Below the pieces are notes generated by a model. The model was given only the letters and a program-made list of their open reading frames with translations. It was not told where the DNA came from and searched no databases. Made by a program: the position numbers and the translations under genes. Shown piece by piece: positions 50,272 to 57,883 of a stretch of 64,000 nucleotides of DNA. The DNA is from Imperialibacter roseus (lineage in GTDB: Bacteria > Bacteroidota > Bacteroidia > Cytophagales > Cyclobacteriaceae): the NCBI RefSeq assembly GCF_032999765.1, contig NZ_CP136051.1:1092417-1156416 (forward strand). Direction: 5' to 3'. Positions within the stretch are counted from its first letter, which is position 1. Each line of letters starts with the position of its first letter.

Positions 50272-50709
50272 TCACCAGTCGTTGAACTCCTTGTTCCCAT
50301 AGTCCAGTGCCAGCTTCATGTATTTTTTCACCTCGTCGTTGATGTCGTCTTTATGCATCAGCCGTAGGTAGTGCTGATAAATCTCGCTGCCGGGTACTTC
50401 GCCGATGCGATGGAAGCAAAGGTTGTCCTCGTATTTTCTGGGCAGGGTAAGGGCTACATCAATAAACTCTTTGCCCACTCGTGGTATGTACCCAAACCTT
50501 AGTTTCGCACCAAAACCAATCTGGGTTTTGGCAGGATGCACCTCAAAGTCGCCAATTTGCTTGTACTGATCAATGAAGTAGTAAAACAGCTCTACTATTT
50601 CCGGCCTTCGTCTTTCCAGAAAGCTCTCCAGCGTGCGGTCGTTGCAGGAGTGGTACTGGTTTTCCCTGGAGAAGCTATTGTTACATAAGGGGCAAGTCCA
50701 CATTTCCAT
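50272..50709 (-). CDS. DUF5655 protein with N-terminal zinc finger
   Basis: This 145-residue protein starts with CPLCNNSFSRENQYHSC, a CxxC...HxxxC zinc-binding pattern, followed by a DUF5655 domain: LERRRPEIVELFYYFIDQYK, VHPAKTQIGFGAKLRFGYIP, and the basic VDVALTLPRKYEDNLCFHRI. DUF5655 often occurs in small DNA-associated or stress proteins; its function is unknown. It begins 6 bp after the stop of the PhnA gene, so they are co-transcribed. Confidence 0.82.
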   Translation of the reverse strand: MEMWTCPLCNNSFSRENQYHSCNDRTLESFLERRRPEIVELFYYFIDQYKQIGDFEVHPAKTQIGFGAKLRFGYIPRVGKEFIDVALTLPRKYEDNLCFHRIGEVPGSEIYQHYLRLMHKDDINDEVKKYMKLALDYGNKEFNDW

Positions 50710-50715
50710 TAGCAG

Positions 50716-51291
50716 CTAAGACTTCTTTAAGAACTTTGTTAGTAACACCAGTTGCTGGCCGTTCACTTTGCCTTCGATTTGCTCAGCATTGTCGGCGACC
50801 AGCAAAATGTTGCGGACAGCCGTCCCACGTTTGGCTGTAAAGCCGCCGCCTTTTACATCCAGGTCTTTTACGAGCACCACTGTGTCGCCATTGGCCAGGG
50901 TCATGCCGTTGCTGTCTTTGTGGACAATGACAGCCTCACCATCTTGAAGAAGGGTGCTTTGTGCCCATTTTAGTTCCTCCTCGTCCAGATACATCATGTC
51001 AAGCAGGTCCTGTGGCCAGCCTTCAGCTCTTAGACCATGAAGGATTCGATAAGCTTGTACCTTTACGGCTGGCACCTCGCTCCAGATGGTGTCGTTCAGG
51101 CACCGCCAGTGATTGGGGTCGGCTGGCTCACTTTCGTTGAGTTGGGCCTGACATTTACCACACACCAGGATGCTATTGTCGAGGGTTTCGTTCTCGCCAG
51201 GTGATACGAGATAGACAGAGAGGTTTTCTGTGGCTTGGCAAAGCTCACACTTTGATTCACTTCTTGCTTCGAGTTCAGATGCTACGCTCAT
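50716..51291 (-). CDS. PhnA-type zinc-ribbon protein
   Basis: This 191-residue protein has an N-terminal zinc ribbon (CELCQ at 15-19 and CGKCQ at 44-48) and a C-terminal PhnA SH3-like domain (LANGDTVVLVKDLDVKGGGF, then AKRGTAVRNILLVADNAEQI). Between them YRILHGLRAEGWPQDLLDMM is typical of the longer PhnA form. Despite the name, the family has no shown role in phosphonate use. It probably forms an operon with the DUF5655 gene downstream. Confidence 0.9.
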   Translation of the reverse strand: MSVASELEARSESKCELCQATENLSVYLVSPGENETLDNSILVCGKCQAQLNESEPADPNHWRCLNDTIWSEVPAVKVQAYRILHGLRAEGWPQDLLDMMYLDEEELKWAQSTLLQDGEAVIVHKDSNGMTLANGDTVVLVKDLDVKGGGFTAKRGTAVRNILLVADNAEQIEGKVNGQQLVLLTKFLKKS

Positions 51292-51374
51292 GGCATTGGT
51301 TTAAGAGAGCGCAAAAATAAGGATTTTAAACGGAAGGAGGTAGCCGTGTTGATAACTGCAATTTCAATAAGAAC

Positions 51375-51451
51375 CGTCACCTCGAGTCCCGAAGGAGAAC
51401 CGACGTAGAAAGGGTCTCCCTTGAGGAAAACAGAGTCGGATCGAGGTGACG
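51375..51451. repeat. Inverted repeat with GTCACCTCGA arms
   Basis: CGTCACCTCGA (51375-51385) is perfectly complementary to TCGAGGTGACG (51441-51451); the 55-nt interior has weaker pairing. It sits in the 182-bp space between the PhnA and FKBP genes, 22 bp past the FKBP stop. The arms match a repeat frequent in Bacteroidota and may double as a terminator for the FKBP gene. Confidence 0.6.
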
Positions 51452-51473
51452 TTACTTAATATTGATTGGTTCG

Positions 51474-51953
51474 TTAATGATGGTGCCCACCCGGCCCATG
51501 CACATGGCCGTGAGCCAGTTCGTCTTTGCTTGCATCACGCACGTCGAGCACCTCTACTGAAAAGTTGAGTTCAACTCCTGCCAGGGCATGGTTGCCATCG
51601 ATGGTAATGCCATCCATTTCCACTTTGGTGACAGTCACCACCTGCTGACCGTTTTTAGTGCCTGCATTGAACTGCATGCCTACTTCCACCTTTTGGTCAC
51701 CAAAGGCTGTACGGGGCATTTTCTGGATCATTCGTTCATCACGAACGCCATAGCCTTTCTCCGGGCTCACTTTAATTTCTACTTTGTCTCCTTTTACTTT
51801 TCCATCCAGGCCTTCTTCCATTCCAGGAATCAGATTGCCAATGCCGTGAATGTATAGTAAGGGCTGATCGCCAACGCTTGAGTCAAGCGTGGTGCCTTCG
51901 TTGTCTTTCAGTGTGTAGTGGATGGAAACCACTTTTTCTTTGCCGATTTTCAT
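51474..51953 (-). CDS. SlyD-like FKBP-type peptidyl-prolyl isomerase
   Basis: This 159-residue protein is an FKBP with an inserted IF (insert-in-flap) chaperone domain. FKBP parts are VVSIHYTLKDNEGTTLDSSV, PLLYIHGIGNLIPGMEEGLD, and the final HALAGVELNFSVEVLDVRDA. The IF domain lies at about 70-120 (PRTAFGDQKVEVGMQFNAGT). It ends in a His-rich tail (HGHVHGPGGHHH) that could bind nickel or other metals, as in SlyD. It probably isomerises prolyl bonds in the cytosol and helps protein folding or metal delivery. Confidence 0.92.
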   Translation of the reverse strand: MKIGKEKVVSIHYTLKDNEGTTLDSSVGDQPLLYIHGIGNLIPGMEEGLDGKVKGDKVEIKVSPEKGYGVRDERMIQKMPRTAFGDQKVEVGMQFNAGTKNGQQVVTVTKVEMDGITIDGNHALAGVELNFSVEVLDVRDASKDELAHGHVHGPGGHHH

Positions 51954-52070
51954 TCGTTAACTTCAATTTGTGAATTAATAAAAGGTGAAAGGTAGGAAAA
52001 AAGTTTACATGAGGGCTTTTTTGAGGAGAGACTAGTTGGTGACAACTGACGCTTGATGAGCGAGAACCAC

Positions 52071-52826
52071 TTAGTATTTATTCAGCGAATCGTAATAGTT
52101 GACGAGGGCAACCAGCCCTTCCCGGTTCTTTTTGAGCTTATTTTTTTTCGAGAAGCGAAGAAGCTCCTCATGATGACCGGGGAGCAGATTGATAAACTTC
52201 TTAAGTTTTCTGACTTCGCTCATGCCAGCATTTTCAGTTGTAAAGTAAAAGCGTTGCTCAAAGTCCTCTGCAAGAAATTTGAACCCCGCCGGAGTGCTTT
52301 CAGCTGCACTCAGATAGCTACTCCCGACAGGTACATAAATTGGCATCCTATGATTTGAACTTGCGGCATCATGCATGATACCAGGGTCCGGTTTGTAGAT
52401 TTCCTTTGCGAGCAACTCATTCTGACCTCGTCTCAGTAATTCGAAAAAACCGAATCTGGTTACTCCTTTGAACTCAAATGCTTCGGAAACGAGTACCAGC
52501 TTTTCGATATGTATTTCGCTTGCGCCACTGGTGGGGCGAATCTCAAACACTTCATCGGCGCTCTTTATTTCTATTGCATCGTTGAGCTTATGATACCTCA
52601 TCATCAATGTGTCTGAAGTAAGGTCGTTGCCAATCAGAATTACTCCTTTTTTGAACTGATCATCGGGGTAATATAAACCAGCAAAGTGTTGCTGGGGCTT
52701 CCCAATTGCCTTGTAGTAGGTGATATGACTTCTGTAGTCGACGATCTCTCGGTTCTGCACATCTTTGGATTGAGCGAGAACGGTGCAACTAACGCAGATA
52801 AAAATTCCGATCAAATGGGCTTTCAT
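52071..52826 (-). CDS. Secreted protein of unknown family
   Basis: This 251-residue protein has a signal peptide (LIGIFICVSCTVLAQ). The rest has alternating beta strands (GLYYPDDQFKKGVILIGNDL, AIEIKSADEVFEIRPTSGAS, EKLVLVSEAFEFKGVTRFGF, FELLRRGQNELLAKEIY) and then a helical tail (VRKLKKFINLLPGHHEELLR). I do not recognise a family; it looks like a periplasmic or surface protein. It is downstream of the DUF433/DUF5615 pair by 31 bp but probably independent. Confidence 0.65.
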   Translation of the reverse strand: MKAHLIGIFICVSCTVLAQSKDVQNREIVDYRSHITYYKAIGKPQQHFAGLYYPDDQFKKGVILIGNDLTSDTLMMRYHKLNDAIEIKSADEVFEIRPTSGASEIHIEKLVLVSEAFEFKGVTRFGFFELLRRGQNELLAKEIYKPDPGIMHDAASSNHRMPIYVPVGSSYLSAAESTPAGFKFLAEDFEQRFYFTTENAGMSEVRKLKKFINLLPGHHEELLRFSKKNKLKKNREGLVALVNYYDSLNKY

Positions 52827-52857
52827 GGCAAGATTCTTAAAACTTCGTTGCGGAAGG

Positions 52858-53208
52858 TCAATATATTCTCTCTCGTATGGAACTAGAATCTATCACAGTG
52901 AGGCGGTTTGTAAAACCATGGCTAGACTCAATTAACTTAAGCAATATTTTGGCTGGGTCTTCTGGCAAGAATTCATTTAGCCGAAAATAAACCACACCAT
53001 TTTTTGGTTTGTGGCCATGTTTGAAAACCAACTCGCCGTAGTCGCTATCGTGGGTGAGAATAGTTCTTTGCTCTAGTATCGCCAAAGTCATTACCCGATG
53101 GTCGTCGATTCCTGGAGAGGATTTGGCAATCCATTCGATGTCAACCCCCTTCGAGCGAAGGAATTTTACGCTTGGCCCGGGAAAATTTTCATTGGCTAAG
53201 AATTTCAC
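52858..53208 (-). CDS. DUF5615 PIN-like toxin
   Basis: This 116-residue PIN-like protein shows MKFLANENFPGPSVKFLRSK with the first acidic site, GIDDHRVMTLAILEQRTILT, the THDSDYGELVF motif with conserved Asp residues, and GVVYFRLNEFLPEDPAKIL. DUF5615 proteins pair with DUF433 proteins as toxin-antitoxin modules, acting as putative RNases. Its start lies 7 bp after the stop of the DUF433 gene. Confidence 0.9.
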   Translation of the reverse strand: MKFLANENFPGPSVKFLRSKGVDIEWIAKSSPGIDDHRVMTLAILEQRTILTHDSDYGELVFKHGHKPKNGVVYFRLNEFLPEDPAKILLKLIESSHGFTNRLTVIDSSSIRERIY

Positions 53209-53215
53209 TACAGGC

Positions 53216-53446
53216 CTAGGATCTAATTTCTACCAGTAATCCATCTTTGACGCAATCATTCAAGTAGGCGAACACTGCCTGTAAATCTTCTTTACTTAAG
53301 TGCGGATAGCTTTCCAATAGCATGTGCTCAGTCCACCCGTTTGCCAGCCGATCAAGAACGAACTCCACAGAAATGCGGGTACCCTTGATGGTGGGTTTGC
53401 CAAGTAAGATATTCTTATCAGAAACGATTCGATCTTGCCAGTTCAT
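53216..53446 (-). CDS. DUF433 antitoxin-like protein
   Basis: This 76-residue HTH-like protein is recognised as DUF433 from RIVSDKNILLGKPTIKGTRI, the VEFVLDRLANGWTEHMLLES helix, and the YPHLSKEDLQAVFAYLND motif. It is the usual partner of DUF5615 toxins and probably both neutralises the toxin and represses the operon. The upstream bases (to 53510) are AT-rich and include TATCTTTA as a weak -7 candidate. Confidence 0.9.
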   Translation of the reverse strand: MNWQDRIVSDKNILLGKPTIKGTRISVEFVLDRLANGWTEHMLLESYPHLSKEDLQAVFAYLNDCVKDGLLVEIRS

Positions 53447-53850
53447 AGTTAAAGATACATAAAAGTTGGAATATTGGTTTCAGATAGGGAGTTGGAGATG
53501 TTTTCAAAAAGCTTGGTAGTAGTTGTGTCCTTCACAGAAAGTTGTTCCCTAGTGGGCAAAGGCCCTTGTGAGACCCTCTCATCAGTTGCTAAATCGATTT
53601 GCGATTGGAATTACCTTAAATTTGAATTCAACCGGTTGAAATGACTTTTCTTCAAAGGTTTGAAATAATTTCAAAAAGTCTTCCAAGTATAAGTTCTTTT
53701 CCGGATCCTCTCAGGGTTTTTCAGGATGGGGTATGGTACTCTACCCGGAGACTGTCTAGTACAAAGAGACAGATTGCGCCACAGTTTTACAATGTAAATG
53801 ACAGTTAGAGAAAAGCGGCGTTATACCGACACTTTTTCCCCTCTGATAGA
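53447..53850. other. Gene-poor region, possible gene remnant
   Basis: These 404 bp contain no complete gene. On the minus strand 53710-53582 is open for 42 codons and reads YLEDFLKLFQTFEEKSFQPV and more up to a stop, which looks protein-like but has no start codon and is preceded by a stop. It may be the tail of a decayed gene. The rest, including 53720-53850 upstream of the DUF4249 stop, shows nothing I can name. Confidence 0.4.
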
Positions 53851-54660
53851 CTAATTGCTAGTTACGGTTATCTGGAGTGTGTCGGGGCTTGTAGCTGTGA
53901 AAACCCCTTTTGCGTTGATTAAATTGGTTTGCGGCGCATTCAGGTTTTGAGAACTTGTGCTGTTGTTTTCGTACAATGCGGCATATTCCGGATTCAGGTG
54001 AAATATGATGATATTATGGCGACCGGTATACTGAAACTGCTGGGAATTAATTTGATAGGCATCACTTTGAATAGGTTCGTTTCTGAAAACTCTGGAAGGA
54101 GGCTCTTCTCCGCCAAAATCGTTAATAGCAGTAGGGTTGTCGTCGATATTCTCCACCACCACAAGGTAGTACGATGCGTCATCGTTGGTCCAGCTTATCT
54201 CCACCGGATCTGGAAAAGTGAAGCCTGAACCCGACCCCGGCGTAAAGTTTCCAAAGCTGGGTACATTGATGCTGGTGGCTGACTGAGTAACATCCCGGGG
54301 ACTTGATGGGACAGTGGTAGAACCTGTCACAACTTGGTCTTTGTATTGAAAAGACACATTGTATGTTGTGCCAGATTTAACTAACAAATCAGAGCTGAAG
54401 TAAATACCTTCACCAGCAGATTGAAGCTGATAGCTCGTCTGGTCATCAGAAATGGTAATGGCTAGTCCGTCAATGTCATCAGTACCCACAGTAATACTTG
54501 TATCAAGAGGCACCTGATGAGAAACTTTGAGGCTTAAAGTTGCCCCTTCCGTCAGGTAGGCTTCTACGACCAACTCATCTTTAAAAGAAGGTGTGCTATC
54601 GTCGGTGCAGGCGAAAGTGAATACGCCAAGTGCTGCTAAAAGTGTTAATTTGGCTTTCAT
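53851..54660 (-). CDS. DUF4249 lipoprotein
   Basis: This 269-residue protein has a lipoprotein signal (LAALGVFTFACTDD). DUF4249 marks are KDELVVEAYLTEGATLSLKV, IDGLAITISDDQTSYQLQSA, the YKDQVVTGSTTVPSSP block and VEISWTNDDASYYLVVVENI. In Bacteroidota these lipoproteins are encoded next to SusC-like TonB-dependent receptors and are thought to serve as their surface partners. Here the gene begins 2 bp after the receptor stop codon, confirming one transcript. Confidence 0.9.
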   Translation of the reverse strand: MKAKLTLLAALGVFTFACTDDSTPSFKDELVVEAYLTEGATLSLKVSHQVPLDTSITVGTDDIDGLAITISDDQTSYQLQSAGEGIYFSSDLLVKSGTTYNVSFQYKDQVVTGSTTVPSSPRDVTQSATSINVPSFGNFTPGSGSGFTFPDPVEISWTNDDASYYLVVVENIDDNPTAINDFGGEEPPSRVFRNEPIQSDAYQINSQQFQYTGRHNIIIFHLNPEYAALYENNSTSSQNLNAPQTNLINAKGVFTATSPDTLQITVTSN

Positions 54661-54662
54661 AG

Positions 54663-57424
54663 TTATCGGAGCTTAAGCGTTAAGGTTAGGTTGGGGGTAA
54701 TGCCCAAATAAGTCACATCTGTTTCGATAATTTCTGAATCTACTATGCTGTATTGTTTGTGCCACACATTGGTGTGGTTGTATAAGTTGAAAATAGAAAA
54801 AGATAGTCCGCCAATTTCCCGCTCCTGATCGATAGAATAGAAGGAATAGGTGGCTGCCAGGTCAAGGCGGTGATAGTTGGGAAATCGAAGCGAATTCTTG
54901 TCGGTAGTGGAAAAGTAGTCGCTGGTAGTGCCATCGAGGAGTGTAATACTATAGGCCCCTGATGGTGCTGTATAGGGTCGCCCTGTGGCGTAGATCCAGG
55001 TTGCTGAGAAACTCCACCTGTTTGCACTGTAGATAGAAACTGCTTTAAATTCGTGCGTTACATCCTGGTTAGCTGGAAAGTACTCGTCCGAGTACACTGC
55101 AAATTTGTTCCGTGTTTGTCCCAGGGTATAGCTTACCCAACCTGTAAAGTCGCCGTATTTTTTCTGCACTAAGAACTCTATACCTTTTGCATAACCGTCT
55201 CCATTGTAGAAGTTCTCTTCAAGGCTGATCTCTCTGGGGCTGGTATTGAACCTAAGTGAATATTCCGACAGGCTTTGAAGCTTTTTGTAGTAGCCTTCGA
55301 CGCTGAATAGAAACCCTTTGTTTTCATAGGAGCCACCGAATATGTAGTGTTCAGCAGAGCTTACAGGGATGTTTTCGTCATTTGAAAGAATCCAAAAGTC
55401 TCTTGACCCTGAAAGTATATCTTCACGTGTGATCCGGTTGGCAAATTGGTAAAATCTGCCGGTTGAAGCTCTTACAGTAAATCCCGCTGTAAGTGAATAG
55501 GAGGCGCTCAACCTCGGCTCCAGGTAGGGTTTCCCGGTCATATCAAAATAGGAGAGTCTTGCCCCCGGCACGACTGTGAGCTTATTTTCCATCAGTTTCA
55601 TTTTGTCCTGCAGGTAAAAACCTGCGACAAGCCCCCGATCGTTTTTGTCGAGGATAGTCGACGTATCGTTTTGGCTGAACGTATAGTCGATGAGCAGCTT
55701 GCTGGCAAATGCGCCAAACCCGAGGTGGTGCTCATTGGACAAGTCGTACGTGTAGTCTGTCTTTAGCGAAAAATCCCGCAAATCGTTGTTTTCGAGGGTT
55801 CCGAATCTGACAGTTTGATCCTCGCTACTATCGTCTGAAGTTGAAACTGAATTTGTTCTGTCTCTATCACTGAAATAATAAGAATAGGAAGCCAGTGTCG
55901 ATCCGTATAACCTGTCGGTCCAGGTGCGATTCCATTTGAGACTAAGTCCTGTATTCCCATACTTGGTCAGGTCAGTGTTCGAAACTGAAAAGTCTCTTCC
56001 GCCGCCCTGGCCGCTACCGCCACCAAAACTTGGCAAGCTGCTATTATCGAGGTCGAAGCCATTGTCAAGTTTGTCGGTGCCATTAAATACACTGAATGAG
56101 ATATTATCCTTAGGCGTTAGTTTGTACGTTATTTTGGAGTTAATGTCGTAGAAGAAAGAGGAAGCTTTGGTCTGAAAATTGGCAAAGCCTTGGCCACCAC
56201 CCGGCCCGCTAAAGCCGCCGCCAGTTTGGGTATTGTTCGTAGTGCTGTTGTCGTTGAATTTATCAAAGATCTTATTGTAAATAGGTCCCTTGTATGACCT
56301 TCGGGCTGCAAGGAGAAAAGTAGTTTTACCTCCAATAGGCCCCTCTACAAAGCCATTAAATCCAAGAAAGCTTATTTCGGCACCTGCATTAAAGGCTTTG
56401 TCATTGCCATCTTTTCCGGTAATTTCTGTCACGCTCGACAGCCTGCCTCCAAACCTGCTTTCAAAGCCGCCTTTGTAAAGCTGGATATCTTTTAATGCGT
56501 TGGAGTTAAAGGCAGAGAAAAAGCCATAAAGGTGATCAACCTGATACACAGTGAATCCATCGTAAAGAACCAGGTTTTGATCAGGGGTACCGCCCCTGAC
56601 GTACATCCGGATGATGACTCATTACTAGCCGATATTCCCGGCATTAGCTGCAGAGCTCGCATCATGTCCTTTTCGCCCACATTGGGCAATTTACTCATTT
56701 GTTTGGGCGACATTTTTAAGAGACTCAAACCTTCCGCAGCATCAATTTGCATGAGGTCTTCCCTCTCACTTTGTACCACTACTTCCTGCAACTCCGTTGA
56801 GGCTGGCTCCACCTCAATGATGAGCCCCGATTTGGGTAAACTGGGGTTGAGCCTTATCGACGTGGTGTTATAGCCGATGTACCGCACTTCAAGCAACACC
56901 GTATCAGAAGGGACGCCCACTAAAGAGAAGAAGCCATTGGCGTTGCTTTGAGTGCCCAAAACTGACTCTTTAACTGCGATTGTGGCATAGGGCAGGTTTT
57001 CGCCACTATAAATGTCCTTTATGTAGCCTGATAGTGTAAAATTGAACGACTCAGGCGGCTCGGTCGCAGTCAGGTCGTTTGACGATGAAACCTTGATTGC
57101 AGAGGTATCAGCTTTTCTGTCGTAAATGTGGATTACTTGCTCCTGATCAATGACATATTTAAGCTTATATTCTTTGCACATTCCTGCGAGAAATGCCTCC
57201 AAAGAGGTGTTCATTCCACGAAAGGTGTACCAAATTGAGTTGGTTTCTTCGGCGTGATTCACAATGTCTACCTTCAACTCGGTGGACATTTCTTTCAGAA
57301 CTTGTTCGACTTTTCCAGTATAAAGCTTGTTGCTCAGTTTTAGGTCGCTAAGTGGACGCTGTGCTGAGGCAAGTGAGTAGATGGAAGCAAGAACGCAGAT
57401 TAGTAGCGCTTTCCTCATAGACAT
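54663..57424 (-). pseudogene. SusC-like TonB-dependent receptor with a one-base frameshift
   Basis: The gene reads in two frames. Frame one (57424-56492) gives a signal peptide, an STN domain (VEQVLKEMSTELKVDIVNHA; about 25-105), a carboxypeptidase-regulatory-like domain (SGYIKDIYSGENLPYATIAV; about 130-215) and the start of the plug (KMSKL-like LPNVGEKDMMRALQLMPGIS). It then shifts. Frame two opens at MYVRGGTPDQNLVLYDGFTV (56606) and carries the rest of the plug and the 22-strand barrel to 54663. One base appears missing near 56607-56616; together about 920 residues. STN-bearing receptors take up siderophores or other ligands under anti-sigma control, but no FecR gene is adjacent. A true mutation, a phase-variable site or a sequencing error are all possible. 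Confidence 0.85.
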
Positions 57425-57883
57425 GAATCAGGTTTTGTGTAGTAAAAAAATGATGTATCGATTTGAGAGAGTTACTAAATCACAACCCGCAGCAAATTCT
57501 ACGACCATTTTGGAAATCTACCGCCTTGGGATCGCCAAAAAGCCAAATTTTTAATATTACAAACCCTTGTTGTCTGGAATAATTAAGATGTGTCAATTTC
57601 CTGAAAATTAACGAGACAGCTGAAAGTATTCAACGAGTACAGTTGGCAAAGCAGCATACGAAGCTTTTGTCTCAATAACTGACTTGTTCTCACGCCTGAT
57701 TGTGAAGAGCGGTAGATTTGATTGAGACAACAGAAGTCGTGTATAAGCTCGCTGATGAGTCCTAAGCAAGCTGATGGAACGAGAGTAATGCGTAATTCAT
57801 AAAATAAAAAACCGGGCGTCTCCACCCGGTTTCCATTATCCTCTTAAGCCTCGAAGCCTCATCTCAAATCAGCCATCTCAAAT
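57425..57883. other. Intergenic region with the valS terminator
   Basis: This 459-bp stretch lies between the TonB receptor start and the valS stop. It must hold the receptor promoter (57425-57560). Its only clear element is the valS terminator at 57811-57830. An 80-codon minus-strand frame (57583-57825) starts within that terminator and has no recognisable composition, so it is not annotated. Confidence 0.6.
57806..57832 (-). terminator. Rho-independent terminator of valS
   Basis: On the minus strand ACCGGG (57830-57825) and CCCGGT (57816-57811) form a 6-bp GC stem around an 8-nt loop. It is followed by TTTTTATTTT, an ideal terminator. It lies about 54 nt after the valS stop. Confidence 0.9.

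Noticed and set aside
57583-57825. 80-codon minus-strand frame between valS and the TonB receptor
   Set aside because: It starts inside the valS terminator, has no domain or signal and an unlikely composition.
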